DNA of 64,000 nucleotides from assembly GCF_014650675.1 (NCBI RefSeq), contig NZ_BMVK01000024.1:35847-99846 (forward strand), in the 5' to 3' direction. This DNA comes from Streptomyces anulatus (GTDB lineage Bacteria > Actinomycetota > Actinomycetes > Streptomycetales > Streptomycetaceae). Within the stretch, counting starts at the first letter, position 1, and every line of letters begins with the position of its first letter. The notes under the pieces were generated by a model. That model did no database searches, was not told the DNA's origin, and saw only the letters and a list, made by a program, of their open reading frames with translations. Positions 35,776 to 44,394 of the stretch are shown here, piece after piece. A program made the translations under genes and the position numbers.

Positions 35776-37257
35776 TCAGGAGTAGCGCAGGGCGATCGTG
35801 TCGCCGACGCCGATCACCTTGTTGCGGGCGGCCCCGGCGAAGGCCGAGCCGTCGACGGACACCTTCCAGGTCGCCGGGCCGGCGTTGGGCTTCCCGTTGA
35901 CGGAGGTGATGGTTCCGGTGCCGGTCGCCGGGACGACGCCGGTGACGCAGCCCGCCGGGGTGGACGCGCCGGTCGCGGCGGCCAGGACGTCGCCGAGGGT
36001 GGTGGCGGCGGCGGTCGGGGTGAACGCGACCGAGCACACCTTCAGGGTGCCGGTGCCGTCGTCCACGGAGAGCGCCAGCTTCGTCGCCGTACCGGCCGTG
36101 AAGCCGCCCGCCGCGACCCACTTGGGCGCGCCCGCGGTGACCGGGGTGGGCGGCGCGGCGGTGAAGCCGCCGCCCGCGACGGCGCGCAGGGCGTCGAGGG
36201 AGGAGTAGGCGGACGGGGTGGTGTCGGAGGGCTGGTACTTGAAGCCGCCGCCCGGGTTGAACTGCTGGGCGATCAGGAAGTCGATCGGGGTCCTGCCCGC
36301 CGGGGTGAGGAAGTCGCCGGTCTGCGGGTTGATGCCGCAGGCGTTGAGCCCGGAGACGGCCCAGCCGTTCGAACTGGTGTTGATGCCGTACATGGCGTTG
36401 AACGCGCCGGAGGTGTTGATCAGCTTGCTCTTGAGGAACGCCTTGGCCTGGAGGATGTCGGGATCGGTGTTCGGGACGCCGGAGACGCAGAGTGCGGCCA
36501 TCGAGGCCCCGGTCATGTCGACGTCGCCCGGCTTGGCCAGCTCGGTGGCGTTGCCCTCGGCCTTGGCGTAGGTCCAGCCGCCGTCGTTGTGCTGGTTGGC
36601 CCGGAGGCGGGTGACGACCTTGTCGACGAGCGCCTGCGGGACCCGCCGGCCGCCCGCCTGGGTTCTCGCGCCGCCCAGGGCGAGCGCGGCGAAGACGGTG
36701 CCGTTGTAGTTGGCGGACGGGCCGAAGTAGCCGGCCTCCGCGTTCTGCCAGTAGCCGTAGACGTCGGCGATCAGGTTGCGCGAGGCCGAGACCCGGGCGG
36801 GATCGATCCCGGCGGCGTACGCGTTGAGCGTGCCGCGCTGGTAGTCGGTGACGACGGGCGTGGCGGAGGGCCAGCCGGGGGTGGCCAGGAGGTTGCGGTA
36901 GACGGTGCGGGCGTTCTTGGTGGCGTCGCCGCCCGGCGTCACGTCCACGGCGGCCGTACCGGCGGCGGCGAGCGCGCCGAACGCCCACTCGTTGGAGAGG
37001 CCGGAGCCGGCGTACGAACCGTCCGCCGCCTGGAGGGACTTGACGTATGTCACACCGTTGGTCTTCGAGGTGGCGATCTGGGCGGGCGTGGACGTCGCGG
37101 CGGCGGGAAGCACCGTGAGGGCGAACGCCCCGAGGACGGCCGGCGCCACGAGGGCGAGACGGCGGGACGTACGGGAGGCGCGGGCGGTGGGGGACGTACG
37201 GAACGTGCCGGCGGTACGGGAGGTGACGGACGTACGGGAGGTGTCAGAACGGGGCAT
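35776..37257 (-). CDS. Secreted alpha/alpha-toroid protein with transcobalamin-like C-terminal domain
   Basis: A 493-residue exported protein. A long Ser/Thr/Arg-rich n-region (about 34 residues, ending TSRR) precedes the hydrophobic core LALVAPAVLGAFALTVLPAAA. Residues about 60-385 form prenyltransferase/squalene-cyclase-like toroid repeats (NGVTYVKSLQAADGSY, ANQHNDGGWTYAKAEG, FLIAQQFNPGGGFKYQ). Residues about 395-493 look like the DUF4430/transcobalamin-like beta domain (VSVDGSAFAGAARNKVIGVGDTIALRY). This alpha-then-beta order is that of intrinsic factor. A cobalamin riboswitch lies immediately upstream, so a role in extracellular corrinoid binding is inferred. ATG 37257 has AGGAG seven bases upstream. 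Confidence 0.85.
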   Translation of the reverse strand: MPRSDTSRTSVTSRTAGTFRTSPTARASRTSRRLALVAPAVLGAFALTVLPAAATSTPAQIATSKTNGVTYVKSLQAADGSYAGSGLSNEWAFGALAAAGTAAVDVTPGGDATKNARTVYRNLLATPGWPSATPVVTDYQRGTLNAYAAGIDPARVSASRNLIADVYGYWQNAEAGYFGPSANYNGTVFAALALGGARTQAGGRRVPQALVDKVVTRLRANQHNDGGWTYAKAEGNATELAKPGDVDMTGASMAALCVSGVPNTDPDILQAKAFLKSKLINTSGAFNAMYGINTSSNGWAVSGLNACGINPQTGDFLTPAGRTPIDFLIAQQFNPGGGFKYQPSDTTPSAYSSLDALRAVAGGGFTAAPPTPVTAGAPKWVAAGGFTAGTATKLALSVDDGTGTLKVCSVAFTPTAAATTLGDVLAAATGASTPAGCVTGVVPATGTGTITSVNGKPNAGPATWKVSVDGSAFAGAARNKVIGVGDTIALRYS

Positions 37258-37364
37258 GTGCCTGCTCCTGGGATGAGGGGCGCACGGCACCACAGCGCCT
37301 CCCGGGCCGCACGGGGCGGGCCAGGGCAGGCCGGGGTGGCCGACGCCCGGACGCGTGGGTTCGG

Positions 37365-37500
37365 CTTCTCCTGGGACAACCGCCGTCTGGGCATTCGGGC
37401 TCGGGAACGGCCCCCTGCCGTCCCACACCGCTGCGCGTCAGCCCCGGATTCGCACCGGGTTCCCCCCTACGGCAGGCCAGGACGCTACCCGAGGCGGCAC
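37365..37500 (-). ncRNA. Cobalamin riboswitch of the leftward toroid-protein gene
   Basis: On the minus strand the conserved core reads GGGAACCCGGTGCGAATCC, GGGGCTGACGCGCAGCGGTG, and downstream GAGCCCGAATGCCC, the signature order of AdoCbl-class riboswitches. It lies about 110-240 bases upstream of the start at 37257. High cobalamin should switch the gene off. Confidence 0.9.
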
Positions 37501-37584
37501 GGGCGCGCCAGGGACCGTCCGGGCGTACGCCGGGACGACCGCGAAGGAGCCACGGGCCGCCTTGACGGCCTCTTCGCGTGCGTG

Positions 37585-37695
37585 TTCCAATCCGCCTGAT
37601 ACGCACTCAGCCCCAGGGGAAGCCGGTCGGAATCCGGCGCTGACCCGCAACCGTAGGCCCGCCACCGCGCGGGCGAGCCGGAATGCCTGGGGCCA
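37585..37695 (+). ncRNA. Cobalamin riboswitch of the rightward transporter operon
   Basis: The plus strand contains the B12-box core GGGGAAGCCGGTCGGAATCC, GGCGCTGACCCGCAACCGTA, and GAGCCGGAATGCC (37675-37687), with flanking pairing CCCCAGG/CCTGGGG. It lies about 135 bases upstream of the first gene of the operon. It is a second, separate riboswitch from the divergent one. Confidence 0.93.
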
Positions 37696-37828
37696 GGAAT
37701 TTCAGCGAGATACGCCGTCGCGGACTACGGCGTGGTTCGAACAGCTCCTTGCGGGCGGCCCCTTCGCGGCCGTGTCCCGCCGGTGAGCCGTCTGCCACGC
37801 ACGGCCCGCCCGGACGACACGAGGGGCC

Positions 37829-40621
37829 GTGGTGGGGACCGCACAGCAACAGCACCGGCACGTGGGGAAGAAGAGACTTCTGTCGCTGATCTCGGCGGCC
37901 GCGGTGACCTTCGCCGCGAGCGTGGCGTTCGTCACCGGTGCGGGACCGGCGGTCGCCGACCCCGTCGAGGAGTGCACGGCCACGAGGGGCGCGATCGTCG
38001 CGGTGGACTTCGGCCCGTTCGGCGGCGATGTGGTGCGCGGCTGCGACACCACTCCGACCACCGGCTACGACCTCCTCCATGAGGGCGGGTTCAGCACCGA
38101 GGGCACCCAGCACGACGGCGACGGCTTCATCTGCCGGATCGGCACGGATTCCTTCGACTCCGGTACGCCGTACCCGACTCCGGCCACCGAGGACTGTGTG
38201 CTCACCCCGCAGGCCACCGCCTACTGGTCCTACTGGATCGCCTCGCCCGGTCAGAAGACCTGGTCCTACAGCCCGCTCGGCGCGATGAGCCGCCTGCCGA
38301 AGGCGGGGGACGTGGACGCCTGGGTGTTCGGCGGCACCGACGTCGGCGGCTCCACGGGGAAGCCCGCCTTCACCCCCGACGAGGTCCGCGCGGGCGGCGG
38401 CGCGACGCCGGGCCCGACGGACGGCCCGACCGGTGGACCGACCGTGCCCGCCGGGGAGATCGACGTACCGGCGGCGGCCCGCTGGGTGGGCGGTCAACTG
38501 CGCGACGGCACCCAGGTCGTGGACGAGGGCTCCGGGACGCCGAACGACTTCCTCACCACCGAGGCCGCGTACGCGCTCGCGGCGGCGAACGGCAGGGGGC
38601 CGGCCCTGGACAAGGTGACGGCCCACCTCGTCGGCCGGACCGACGCGTACGCCTACCCGGCCGGTACGGACGAGGCACCCGACGCCACGGCGGCGGCCCG
38701 GCTGGCGCTGCTCGCGCAGATCACCGGGGGCGACGCGCGCGCGTTCGGCGGGCACGACCTGCTCGGCGACCTCGCGGAGAACGTCTGCCCGGCCGGCCCG
38801 GACTCCGGCAGCCCCACACCCGGCTGCACGGCCAGGGGCGACTTCCACGGCGCGATGTACGCGGAGGGCCAGGCGCTGGCCGTGCTCGCGCTGGTACGCG
38901 GCGGGGTCGAGCGGCCCGCCGGTACCGAGGAGCGGCTGACGCGACTCGTCTGCGAGGACGGCTCGGTGACCGGCATCCTGATCAGCCCCGGCGAGTACTG
39001 CGACGGCGATCCGGCGACCACCGGCCTGGTCGCCCTGGTCCTGGACGAGGCGGGCGGTCACGAGGCCGCCGTCGCCGCGATGCGGACGTATCTCAAGACG
39101 GCGCAGCTGACGTCGGGCGCGTTCCCCGCGTCCAACGGCGCGACCACCGGCTCCGTCGCGGCCACCGCGTACGCGGCGCAGGCGCTGCGCGCGCTCGGCG
39201 ACGGCGGCGCGGCGGACGCGGCGGACGCGGCGGTCTCCTGGCTGTCACGGGAGCAACTGGACGGCGGCGGCTTCGGACTCGACGAGGGCGCCACCGACGG
39301 AGCGCTGTACGCGACGGGCCCCGCCGTGCTGGCGGGTGCGGACACCAGCCTGGTCACGCTGGTCGCGAAGGCCCCCGAGCCCACCGTCCCGCCGACCGCT
39401 CCCCCGACGACGGGCACGAGCACCCCGCCGACGACGCGTCCGCCCGGGGTGGGCCCCGATCTGAAGAAGGGCGTCGCCTTCCTCACCCGCCCGGCCAACC
39501 TCCACCTGGGCCGCTACTACAAGGCCGACGAGAAGACCGGCCGCGCCGACTTCGGCATGACCATCGACGGAGCGTTCGCGCTGGCGGCGACCGGTCATGA
39601 CGACAACGCGCTGCGCACGATCGTGGACTTCCTGGAGCAGGGCGGCGAGGACGGCGCGGGCCGGACCCTGGACGACTGGACCGGTGCGGGCGGCACGTAC
39701 GCCCTCGGCGGGTCGATGGGCAAGGCGGCACTCCTCGCCCAGGTCGTCGAACGCGACCCGCGCGACTTCGGCGGGCGGGACCTGATCGCCGAGCTGGCCG
39801 ACGCGGTCTGCGAGAAGCCGAGCACCGCGCCCGACCGCAGCTGCGCCGCCAAGGGCGCGTACACCTACGCCCCGTCCGTCTTCGCGCACGCGCTCGCGAT
39901 CATGGCGCAGGTGCGGGCCGGCGAGGAGAAGGCGGCCGAGGCCCCGATCGCGTATCTGGCGAGCCTCCAGCACGGCTCCTCCGGCGCGTGGCCGAGCCTG
40001 ATCCCGGCGACCGGCGACTCCGAGGTGGACTCGACCGCGATGGCCGCGATGACGCTGGACCTGGTCCCGGGCGACGCGCACGCGGCCGCCGTGGACAAGG
40101 CGCTGGCCTGGATCGCCTCCCAGCAACTGCCGGACGGCGGATTCCCCGGCGCGTCCGGCAACTCGGTCAACTCGGCCGGGCTCGCCGTCCAGGGCCTGTC
40201 CCTGGACGCGAAGAAGTACGACAAGCAGATCACGAAGGCCCTGAAGTTCCTCGCCTCGCAGCAGAACAAGGACGGCGGCTTCAACGTGGCCGAGGAGGGG
40301 CAGCGCGGATCCGACATCCGCGCCTCGGCGCAGGCGGTCGGCGGGGCCACCGGTATCTCCTTCGGCGTGCTGACCCGCAGCCTGGACGGCACCACGCCGA
40401 ACCCCGTCCCCTCCTCCTCCGCCCCGGCGATCGTCACGCCCGGGGACAGCGGGGGCGGTGGCATCGTGAACGCCGGCGCTCCCGGCGACGGAGGCGGCCT
40501 CGCCTCGACCGGTGTGCAGGCGCTCGGCCTCGCGGCGGCCGCGGCCGTGCTGGTCCTGGCGGGCTGGCGCACGGTCGTCGTCGCCCGCAACCGGCGTACG
40601 GCAGAAGGCGGTTCGCGGTGA
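37829..40621 (+). CDS. Cell-wall-anchored double-toroid protein (putative cobalamin capture)
   Basis: A 930-residue exported protein. The signal peptide (LISAAAVTFAASVAFVTGAGPAVA) is followed by a roughly 115-residue domain with four cysteines (CTATRGAIVAVDF, GCDTTPTTGYDLL, FICRIG, EDCVLTP, WSYW). Two toroid domains follow (about 205-500 and 550-850) with REQLDGGGF, QQLPDGGF and QQNKDGGF repeats, separated by a Pro/Thr linker. A Gly-rich stretch leads to LASTG at about 891, a hydrophobic helix and a basic tail. LAxTG is the recognition form of sortase E in Streptomyces. GTG 37829 or the adjacent GTG 37832 (better spaced from GAGGGG) is the start. Riboswitch and ECF genes suggest it captures corrinoids at the surface. 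Confidence 0.87.
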   Translation: MVGTAQQQHRHVGKKRLLSLISAAAVTFAASVAFVTGAGPAVADPVEECTATRGAIVAVDFGPFGGDVVRGCDTTPTTGYDLLHEGGFSTEGTQHDGDGFICRIGTDSFDSGTPYPTPATEDCVLTPQATAYWSYWIASPGQKTWSYSPLGAMSRLPKAGDVDAWVFGGTDVGGSTGKPAFTPDEVRAGGGATPGPTDGPTGGPTVPAGEIDVPAAARWVGGQLRDGTQVVDEGSGTPNDFLTTEAAYALAAANGRGPALDKVTAHLVGRTDAYAYPAGTDEAPDATAAARLALLAQITGGDARAFGGHDLLGDLAENVCPAGPDSGSPTPGCTARGDFHGAMYAEGQALAVLALVRGGVERPAGTEERLTRLVCEDGSVTGILISPGEYCDGDPATTGLVALVLDEAGGHEAAVAAMRTYLKTAQLTSGAFPASNGATTGSVAATAYAAQALRALGDGGAADAADAAVSWLSREQLDGGGFGLDEGATDGALYATGPAVLAGADTSLVTLVAKAPEPTVPPTAPPTTGTSTPPTTRPPGVGPDLKKGVAFLTRPANLHLGRYYKADEKTGRADFGMTIDGAFALAATGHDDNALRTIVDFLEQGGEDGAGRTLDDWTGAGGTYALGGSMGKAALLAQVVERDPRDFGGRDLIAELADAVCEKPSTAPDRSCAAKGAYTYAPSVFAHALAIMAQVRAGEEKAAEAPIAYLASLQHGSSGAWPSLIPATGDSEVDSTAMAAMTLDLVPGDAHAAAVDKALAWIASQQLPDGGFPGASGNSVNSAGLAVQGLSLDAKKYDKQITKALKFLASQQNKDGGFNVAEEGQRGSDIRASAQAVGGATGISFGVLTRSLDGTTPNPVPSSSAPAIVTPGDSGGGGIVNAGAPGDGGGLASTGVQALGLAAAAAVLVLAGWRTVVVARNRRTAEGGSR

Positions 40622-41535
40622 GCTCCCGTCTCCTTCGCACCGTCGGCCGGGCCCTGGCAGCTGTCGGTCTGACGGGCGCGGCGCTCCTCGCGCCCGTCGG
40701 TCAGGCCTCGGCGGCCCCGCAGCCGATCGGCCGGTGCACCACCTCGTCCGGCGTGGTGCTCGCGGTCGACTTCAGCCACTGGGGCGGTCCCGTCTACCGC
40801 TCCTGCGGGACGACGCCGACGACCGGCTACGAACTGCTCAACCAGGGCGGCTGGCGGACCACCGGCACCGGGCACGACGGCCCGGCGTTCATCTGCCGGA
40901 TCGGCTACAGCGGGCACCAGGGCGGCAGGCAGTACCCGACGTCCCAGCAGGAGGACTGCGTCCTCACCCCGCCCGCCTCGGCCTACTGGTCGTACTGGCA
41001 CGCCGACCCCGGCGAGAACACCTGGGAGTACAGCCAGCTCGGCGCGATGAGCTACCGGCCCCGGCCGGGCAGCGTGGATCTGTGGATCTTCGGCGGGACG
41101 AACATCGAGGGCACGAAGGGCCGGCCGACCGTCACGCCGGACCAGCTGCGCGCCCACAACACCCGTCCCACGGGCGGCGATCCGGCGACGAGGCCGGAGC
41201 CGGACCCCGTACGGACGACGGGGCGACCGGCAGGCGACGGCCAGGCTCCCCCGCCTCCGACGCCGAAACCCTCGGAGTCGGCCTCGCCCTCCGCGTCCGC
41301 GAGCCCGTCCCCTTCCGCCTCCGCCACCGCCTCGCCCGGCGCCCCCGGTTCGGCGACGCCGAGTGCGGCGGTGGCCGCGCCGGAGGAATCGGCGAAGGTC
41401 GTGGACGCGGCCCCGGCGGCCGACGCGGAGCACGACTCCGGGTCCATCGTGCCGGTGGCGGTGACGGCCGCGCTCGTGGTGGTCATCGGCGGCGCGGCCG
41501 TGTTCGCCGTGAAGCGCCGCCGTCGTGAGCAGTAG
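40618..41535 (+). CDS. Exported membrane-anchored protein with the same four-Cys domain
   Basis: A 305-residue protein. The signal peptide ends ...GQASA. A roughly 115-residue domain is clearly paralogous to the N-terminal domain of the preceding protein (CTTSSGVVLAVDF, SCGTTPTTGYELL, FICRIG, EDCVLTP, AYWSYWHADPGENTWEYS, LWIFGGTN). A long Pro/Ser/Ala-rich stalk (about 190-265) and a C-terminal helix with basic tail follow (VPVAVTAALVVVIGGAAVFAVKRRRREQ), with no LPxTG-type motif. GTG 40618 overlaps the preceding stop. It probably holds a ligand-binding domain near the membrane transporter. Confidence 0.83.
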   Translation: MSSRLLRTVGRALAAVGLTGAALLAPVGQASAAPQPIGRCTTSSGVVLAVDFSHWGGPVYRSCGTTPTTGYELLNQGGWRTTGTGHDGPAFICRIGYSGHQGGRQYPTSQQEDCVLTPPASAYWSYWHADPGENTWEYSQLGAMSYRPRPGSVDLWIFGGTNIEGTKGRPTVTPDQLRAHNTRPTGGDPATRPEPDPVRTTGRPAGDGQAPPPPTPKPSESASPSASASPSPSASATASPGAPGSATPSAAVAAPEESAKVVDAAPAADAEHDSGSIVPVAVTAALVVVIGGAAVFAVKRRRREQ

Positions 41536-42727
41536 CCCCCACGTGGCCGGTGCGGCCGAGAAGCGCCCGGCCCGCGCGGGCGAGGGGGCCGCCCGGCCGG
41601 ACACCGGCGGCCGGCGGCTGCCGCGCACCCTGCACCCGGTCGCCTGGTGGATCTGGGCGCTGGCGCTGGCCACGGCGGTCAGCCGGACCAACAACCCGCT
41701 GCTGCTCTTCCTGGTCCTGGCGGTGCTCGGCTACGTCATCACCCTGCGGCGCACCGACGCCCCGTGGGCACGCGGCTTCACGTACTACCTCTATCTGGCG
41801 CTGACGGTGGTGGCGATCCGGGTGGTCTTCCGGGCGGTCTTCGCCACCGGGATCACCCCGCACGACCACTACCTCTTCTCCCTCCCCCGCATCCCGACGC
41901 CTGACTGGTACGCGGGCATCCAGCTCGGCGGCCCGGTCTCGCTGGAGGCGCTGCTGTCGGCCGCCACGGACGGGCTGCGCCTCGCCTGCATGCTGTGCTG
42001 CATCGGCGCGGCGAACACGCTGGCCAACCCGAAGCGGGCGCTGCGGGTGCTGCCGGGCGCGCTGTACGAACTGGGCGTCGCCGTCACCGTGTCGATCAGC
42101 GTCGCCCCGCAACTGGTGCAGAGCGTGCAGCGGGTGGCCCGCGCGAGGCGGCTGCGGGCCGGACGCAACAAGGGGCTCAAGGCCCTGCGGGGCATCGTCG
42201 TGCCGGTGCTGGAGGACGCGCTGGAGCGGTCGTTGCGACTGGCGGCGGCGATGGACTCGCGCGGGTACGGCCGGGCCGGATCGGCGACGCCGCGCTCACG
42301 CCGGCTGACCGGGGCGCTGATGCTGCTCGGCATGTGCGGTCTGTGCGCCGGGGCGTACGGCCTCCTCGACGCGACCGCGCCCAAGCTGCTGGGGCTGCCC
42401 GCGCTGGCGGTGGGCTCGGTGCTCTGTCTGGCCGGGCTGCGCCTGGGCGGGCGGCGGGTGACGCGGACGACGTACCGGCCGGATCCGTGGCGGTTCGCGG
42501 AGTGGGCGGTGGCGTCCTGCGGGGTGCTCTCGGCCGTCCTGCTGTTCGTCAACGTCGGCTACAACCCGGCCGAACTCAACCCGTCCATCTATCCGCTGAG
42601 CTGGCCGACGCTGCCGCTGGTCCCGGCCGCCGCCATTCTGCTCGCGGGCGCGGCCGGGTTCCTGGCCCCGCCGCCGAGCGCGCCCACCCCGTACATCACC
42701 GCACCGCGCACCGAGGAAGCCGCATGA
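41525..42727 (+). CDS. ECF transporter transmembrane coupling protein (EcfT/CbiQ family)
   Basis: A 400-residue membrane protein with a hydrophilic N-terminal tail of about 35 residues. The EcfT core follows: TNNPLLLFLVLAVLGYVITLRR, then coupling-helix regions with the Ala-Arg-Gly type signature (RVARARRLRAGRN and AAAMDSRGYGR), and further helices to the C-terminus. It couples ATP hydrolysis by EcfA to the S component. It starts inside the previous gene (11-base overlap) and overlaps the ATPase gene by ATGA, so the cassette is translated as a unit. Confidence 0.9.
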   Translation: MSSSPHVAGAAEKRPARAGEGAARPDTGGRRLPRTLHPVAWWIWALALATAVSRTNNPLLLFLVLAVLGYVITLRRTDAPWARGFTYYLYLALTVVAIRVVFRAVFATGITPHDHYLFSLPRIPTPDWYAGIQLGGPVSLEALLSAATDGLRLACMLCCIGAANTLANPKRALRVLPGALYELGVAVTVSISVAPQLVQSVQRVARARRLRAGRNKGLKALRGIVVPVLEDALERSLRLAAAMDSRGYGRAGSATPRSRRLTGALMLLGMCGLCAGAYGLLDATAPKLLGLPALAVGSVLCLAGLRLGGRRVTRTTYRPDPWRFAEWAVASCGVLSAVLLFVNVGYNPAELNPSIYPLSWPTLPLVPAAAILLAGAAGFLAPPPSAPTPYITAPRTEEAA

Positions 42728-44394
42728 TCACCTTCGACCGGGTGTCCGTCGTGTACGACGGCGCCGACGAGCCGGTCCTGCGGGACGTGAACCTGGTGGT
42801 CGACGAGGGCGAACTCTGCCTCGTGGTGGGCCACACGGGGGTCGGCAAGTCGACCCTGCTGGGCGCGGTCAACGGGCTCGTCCCGCACTTCACGGGCGGC
42901 ACGCTGTACGGCGCCGTCACGGTCGACGGCCGCGACACCGCCGACCATCCGCCGCGCGAACTCGCCGACGTCGTCGGCGTGGTGGGCCAGGATCCGCTGG
43001 ACGGCTTCGTCACGGACACGGTCGAGGAGGAACTCGCCTACGCGATGGAGCAGTTGGCCGTCCCGCCTGCCGTCATGCGCAAGCGGGTGGAGGAGACGCT
43101 CGACCTGCTCGGGCTCGCGGACCTGCGCCACCGGGCGCTGCACGAGCTGTCCGGAGGGCAGCAGCAGCGCGTCGCGATCGGTTCCGTGCTCACCGCCCAC
43201 CCGCGCGTCCTGGTGCTGGACGAGCCGACGTCCGCGCTCGACCCGACGGCGGCCGAGGAGGTCCTGGCCGCGGTGACCCGGCTGGTCCACGACCTGGGGG
43301 TGACGGTGCTGCTGGCCGAGCACCGGCTGGAGCGGGTGGTGCAGTACGCCGACCGGGTCATCCATCTGCCCGGCGACGGCCGGGTGGTCTCGGGCCCTCC
43401 GTCGGAGATCTTCACGGCGTCGTCGATCGCCCCGCCCATCGTCGAGCTGGGCCGGGCGGCGGGCTGGTCGCCGCTGCCCCTGTCCGTACGCGACGCCCGG
43501 CGCGCCGCCCGCCCGCTGCGGACGGCCCTGGAGGACACCGCGCCTCCGCCGGTGCGGCCGGAGCCGGACGCCCCGGAGGCGGAGGTGCTCAGGGCCCGGG
43601 GGATCACGGTCGCCTACCGGGGCGTCCCGGCGGTGCGAGCGGTGGACCTCGGTCTGCGGGCCGGGGAGATCACGGCGCTGATGGGCCGCAACGGCTCGGG
43701 CAAGTCGTCGCTGCTGTGGGCGCTCCAGGGCTCGGGCCCCCGCACGTCCGGGACGGTACGGGTGGGCCGGAACGGAGCCGGTGAACCCGGTCCGGCGAAG
43801 GGCGGCGATCCGAAGAGCCTGTCGGCCGCCGAGGCCCGGCGGCTGGTCGGCCTGGTCCCGCAGACCCCGACCGACCTGCTCTATCTGGAGAGCGTCGAGC
43901 AGGAACTCGACCGGGCCGACACCGAGTCGGCGACCGGGACCGGAGTCACGGGGCCGTCCGCGCGGGCGATCCTGGACCGCCTGGCCCCGGGCATCGACCG
44001 TGCGACACATCCGCGCGACCTCTCCGAGGGCCAGAAGCTGGCGCTGGTCCTCGCGATCCAGCTGACGGCCGCGCCCCGGGTGCTGCTGCTGGACGAGCCG
44101 ACACGCGGCCTCGACTACCGGGCCAAGACCCAGCTGATCGCGATGGTCGACGAACTGGCCGCCGAGGGGCGGTCGGTGGTGATCTCCACCCATGACGTCG
44201 AGTTCGCGGCACGGGCCGCGGACCGGGTCGTGGTGCTGGCCGAGGGCGACGTCGTCGCGGACGGCCCGACCACCGAAGTGATCGTCGCCTCCCCCGTCTT
44301 CGCCCCGCAGGTGGCGAAGATCCTGTCGCCGCTCCCGTACCTGACGGTCGACCAGGTCAGGGCGGTCCTTCCGGGCACAGAGGCGGACGCGTGA
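42724..44394 (+). CDS. ECF transporter ATPase, two fused ABC domains (EcfA-EcfA')
   Basis: A 556-residue protein with two ABC ATPase domains. The first has Walker A GHTGVGKST, Q-loop VVGQDPLDGFVTD, signature ELSGGQQQR, Walker B RVLVLDEPTSALD and switch LLAEHRLE. The second has GRNGSGKSS, LVPQTPTD, a degenerate signature DLSEGQKLALVL, RVLLLDEPTRGLDY and VISTHDVEF. Pairing of unlike ATPase halves is normal for ECF systems; here they are one chain. It powers the neighbouring EcfT and S component. Confidence 0.93.
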   Translation: MITFDRVSVVYDGADEPVLRDVNLVVDEGELCLVVGHTGVGKSTLLGAVNGLVPHFTGGTLYGAVTVDGRDTADHPPRELADVVGVVGQDPLDGFVTDTVEEELAYAMEQLAVPPAVMRKRVEETLDLLGLADLRHRALHELSGGQQQRVAIGSVLTAHPRVLVLDEPTSALDPTAAEEVLAAVTRLVHDLGVTVLLAEHRLERVVQYADRVIHLPGDGRVVSGPPSEIFTASSIAPPIVELGRAAGWSPLPLSVRDARRAARPLRTALEDTAPPPVRPEPDAPEAEVLRARGITVAYRGVPAVRAVDLGLRAGEITALMGRNGSGKSSLLWALQGSGPRTSGTVRVGRNGAGEPGPAKGGDPKSLSAAEARRLVGLVPQTPTDLLYLESVEQELDRADTESATGTGVTGPSARAILDRLAPGIDRATHPRDLSEGQKLALVLAIQLTAAPRVLLLDEPTRGLDYRAKTQLIAMVDELAAEGRSVVISTHDVEFAARAADRVVVLAEGDVVADGPTTEVIVASPVFAPQVAKILSPLPYLTVDQVRAVLPGTEADA

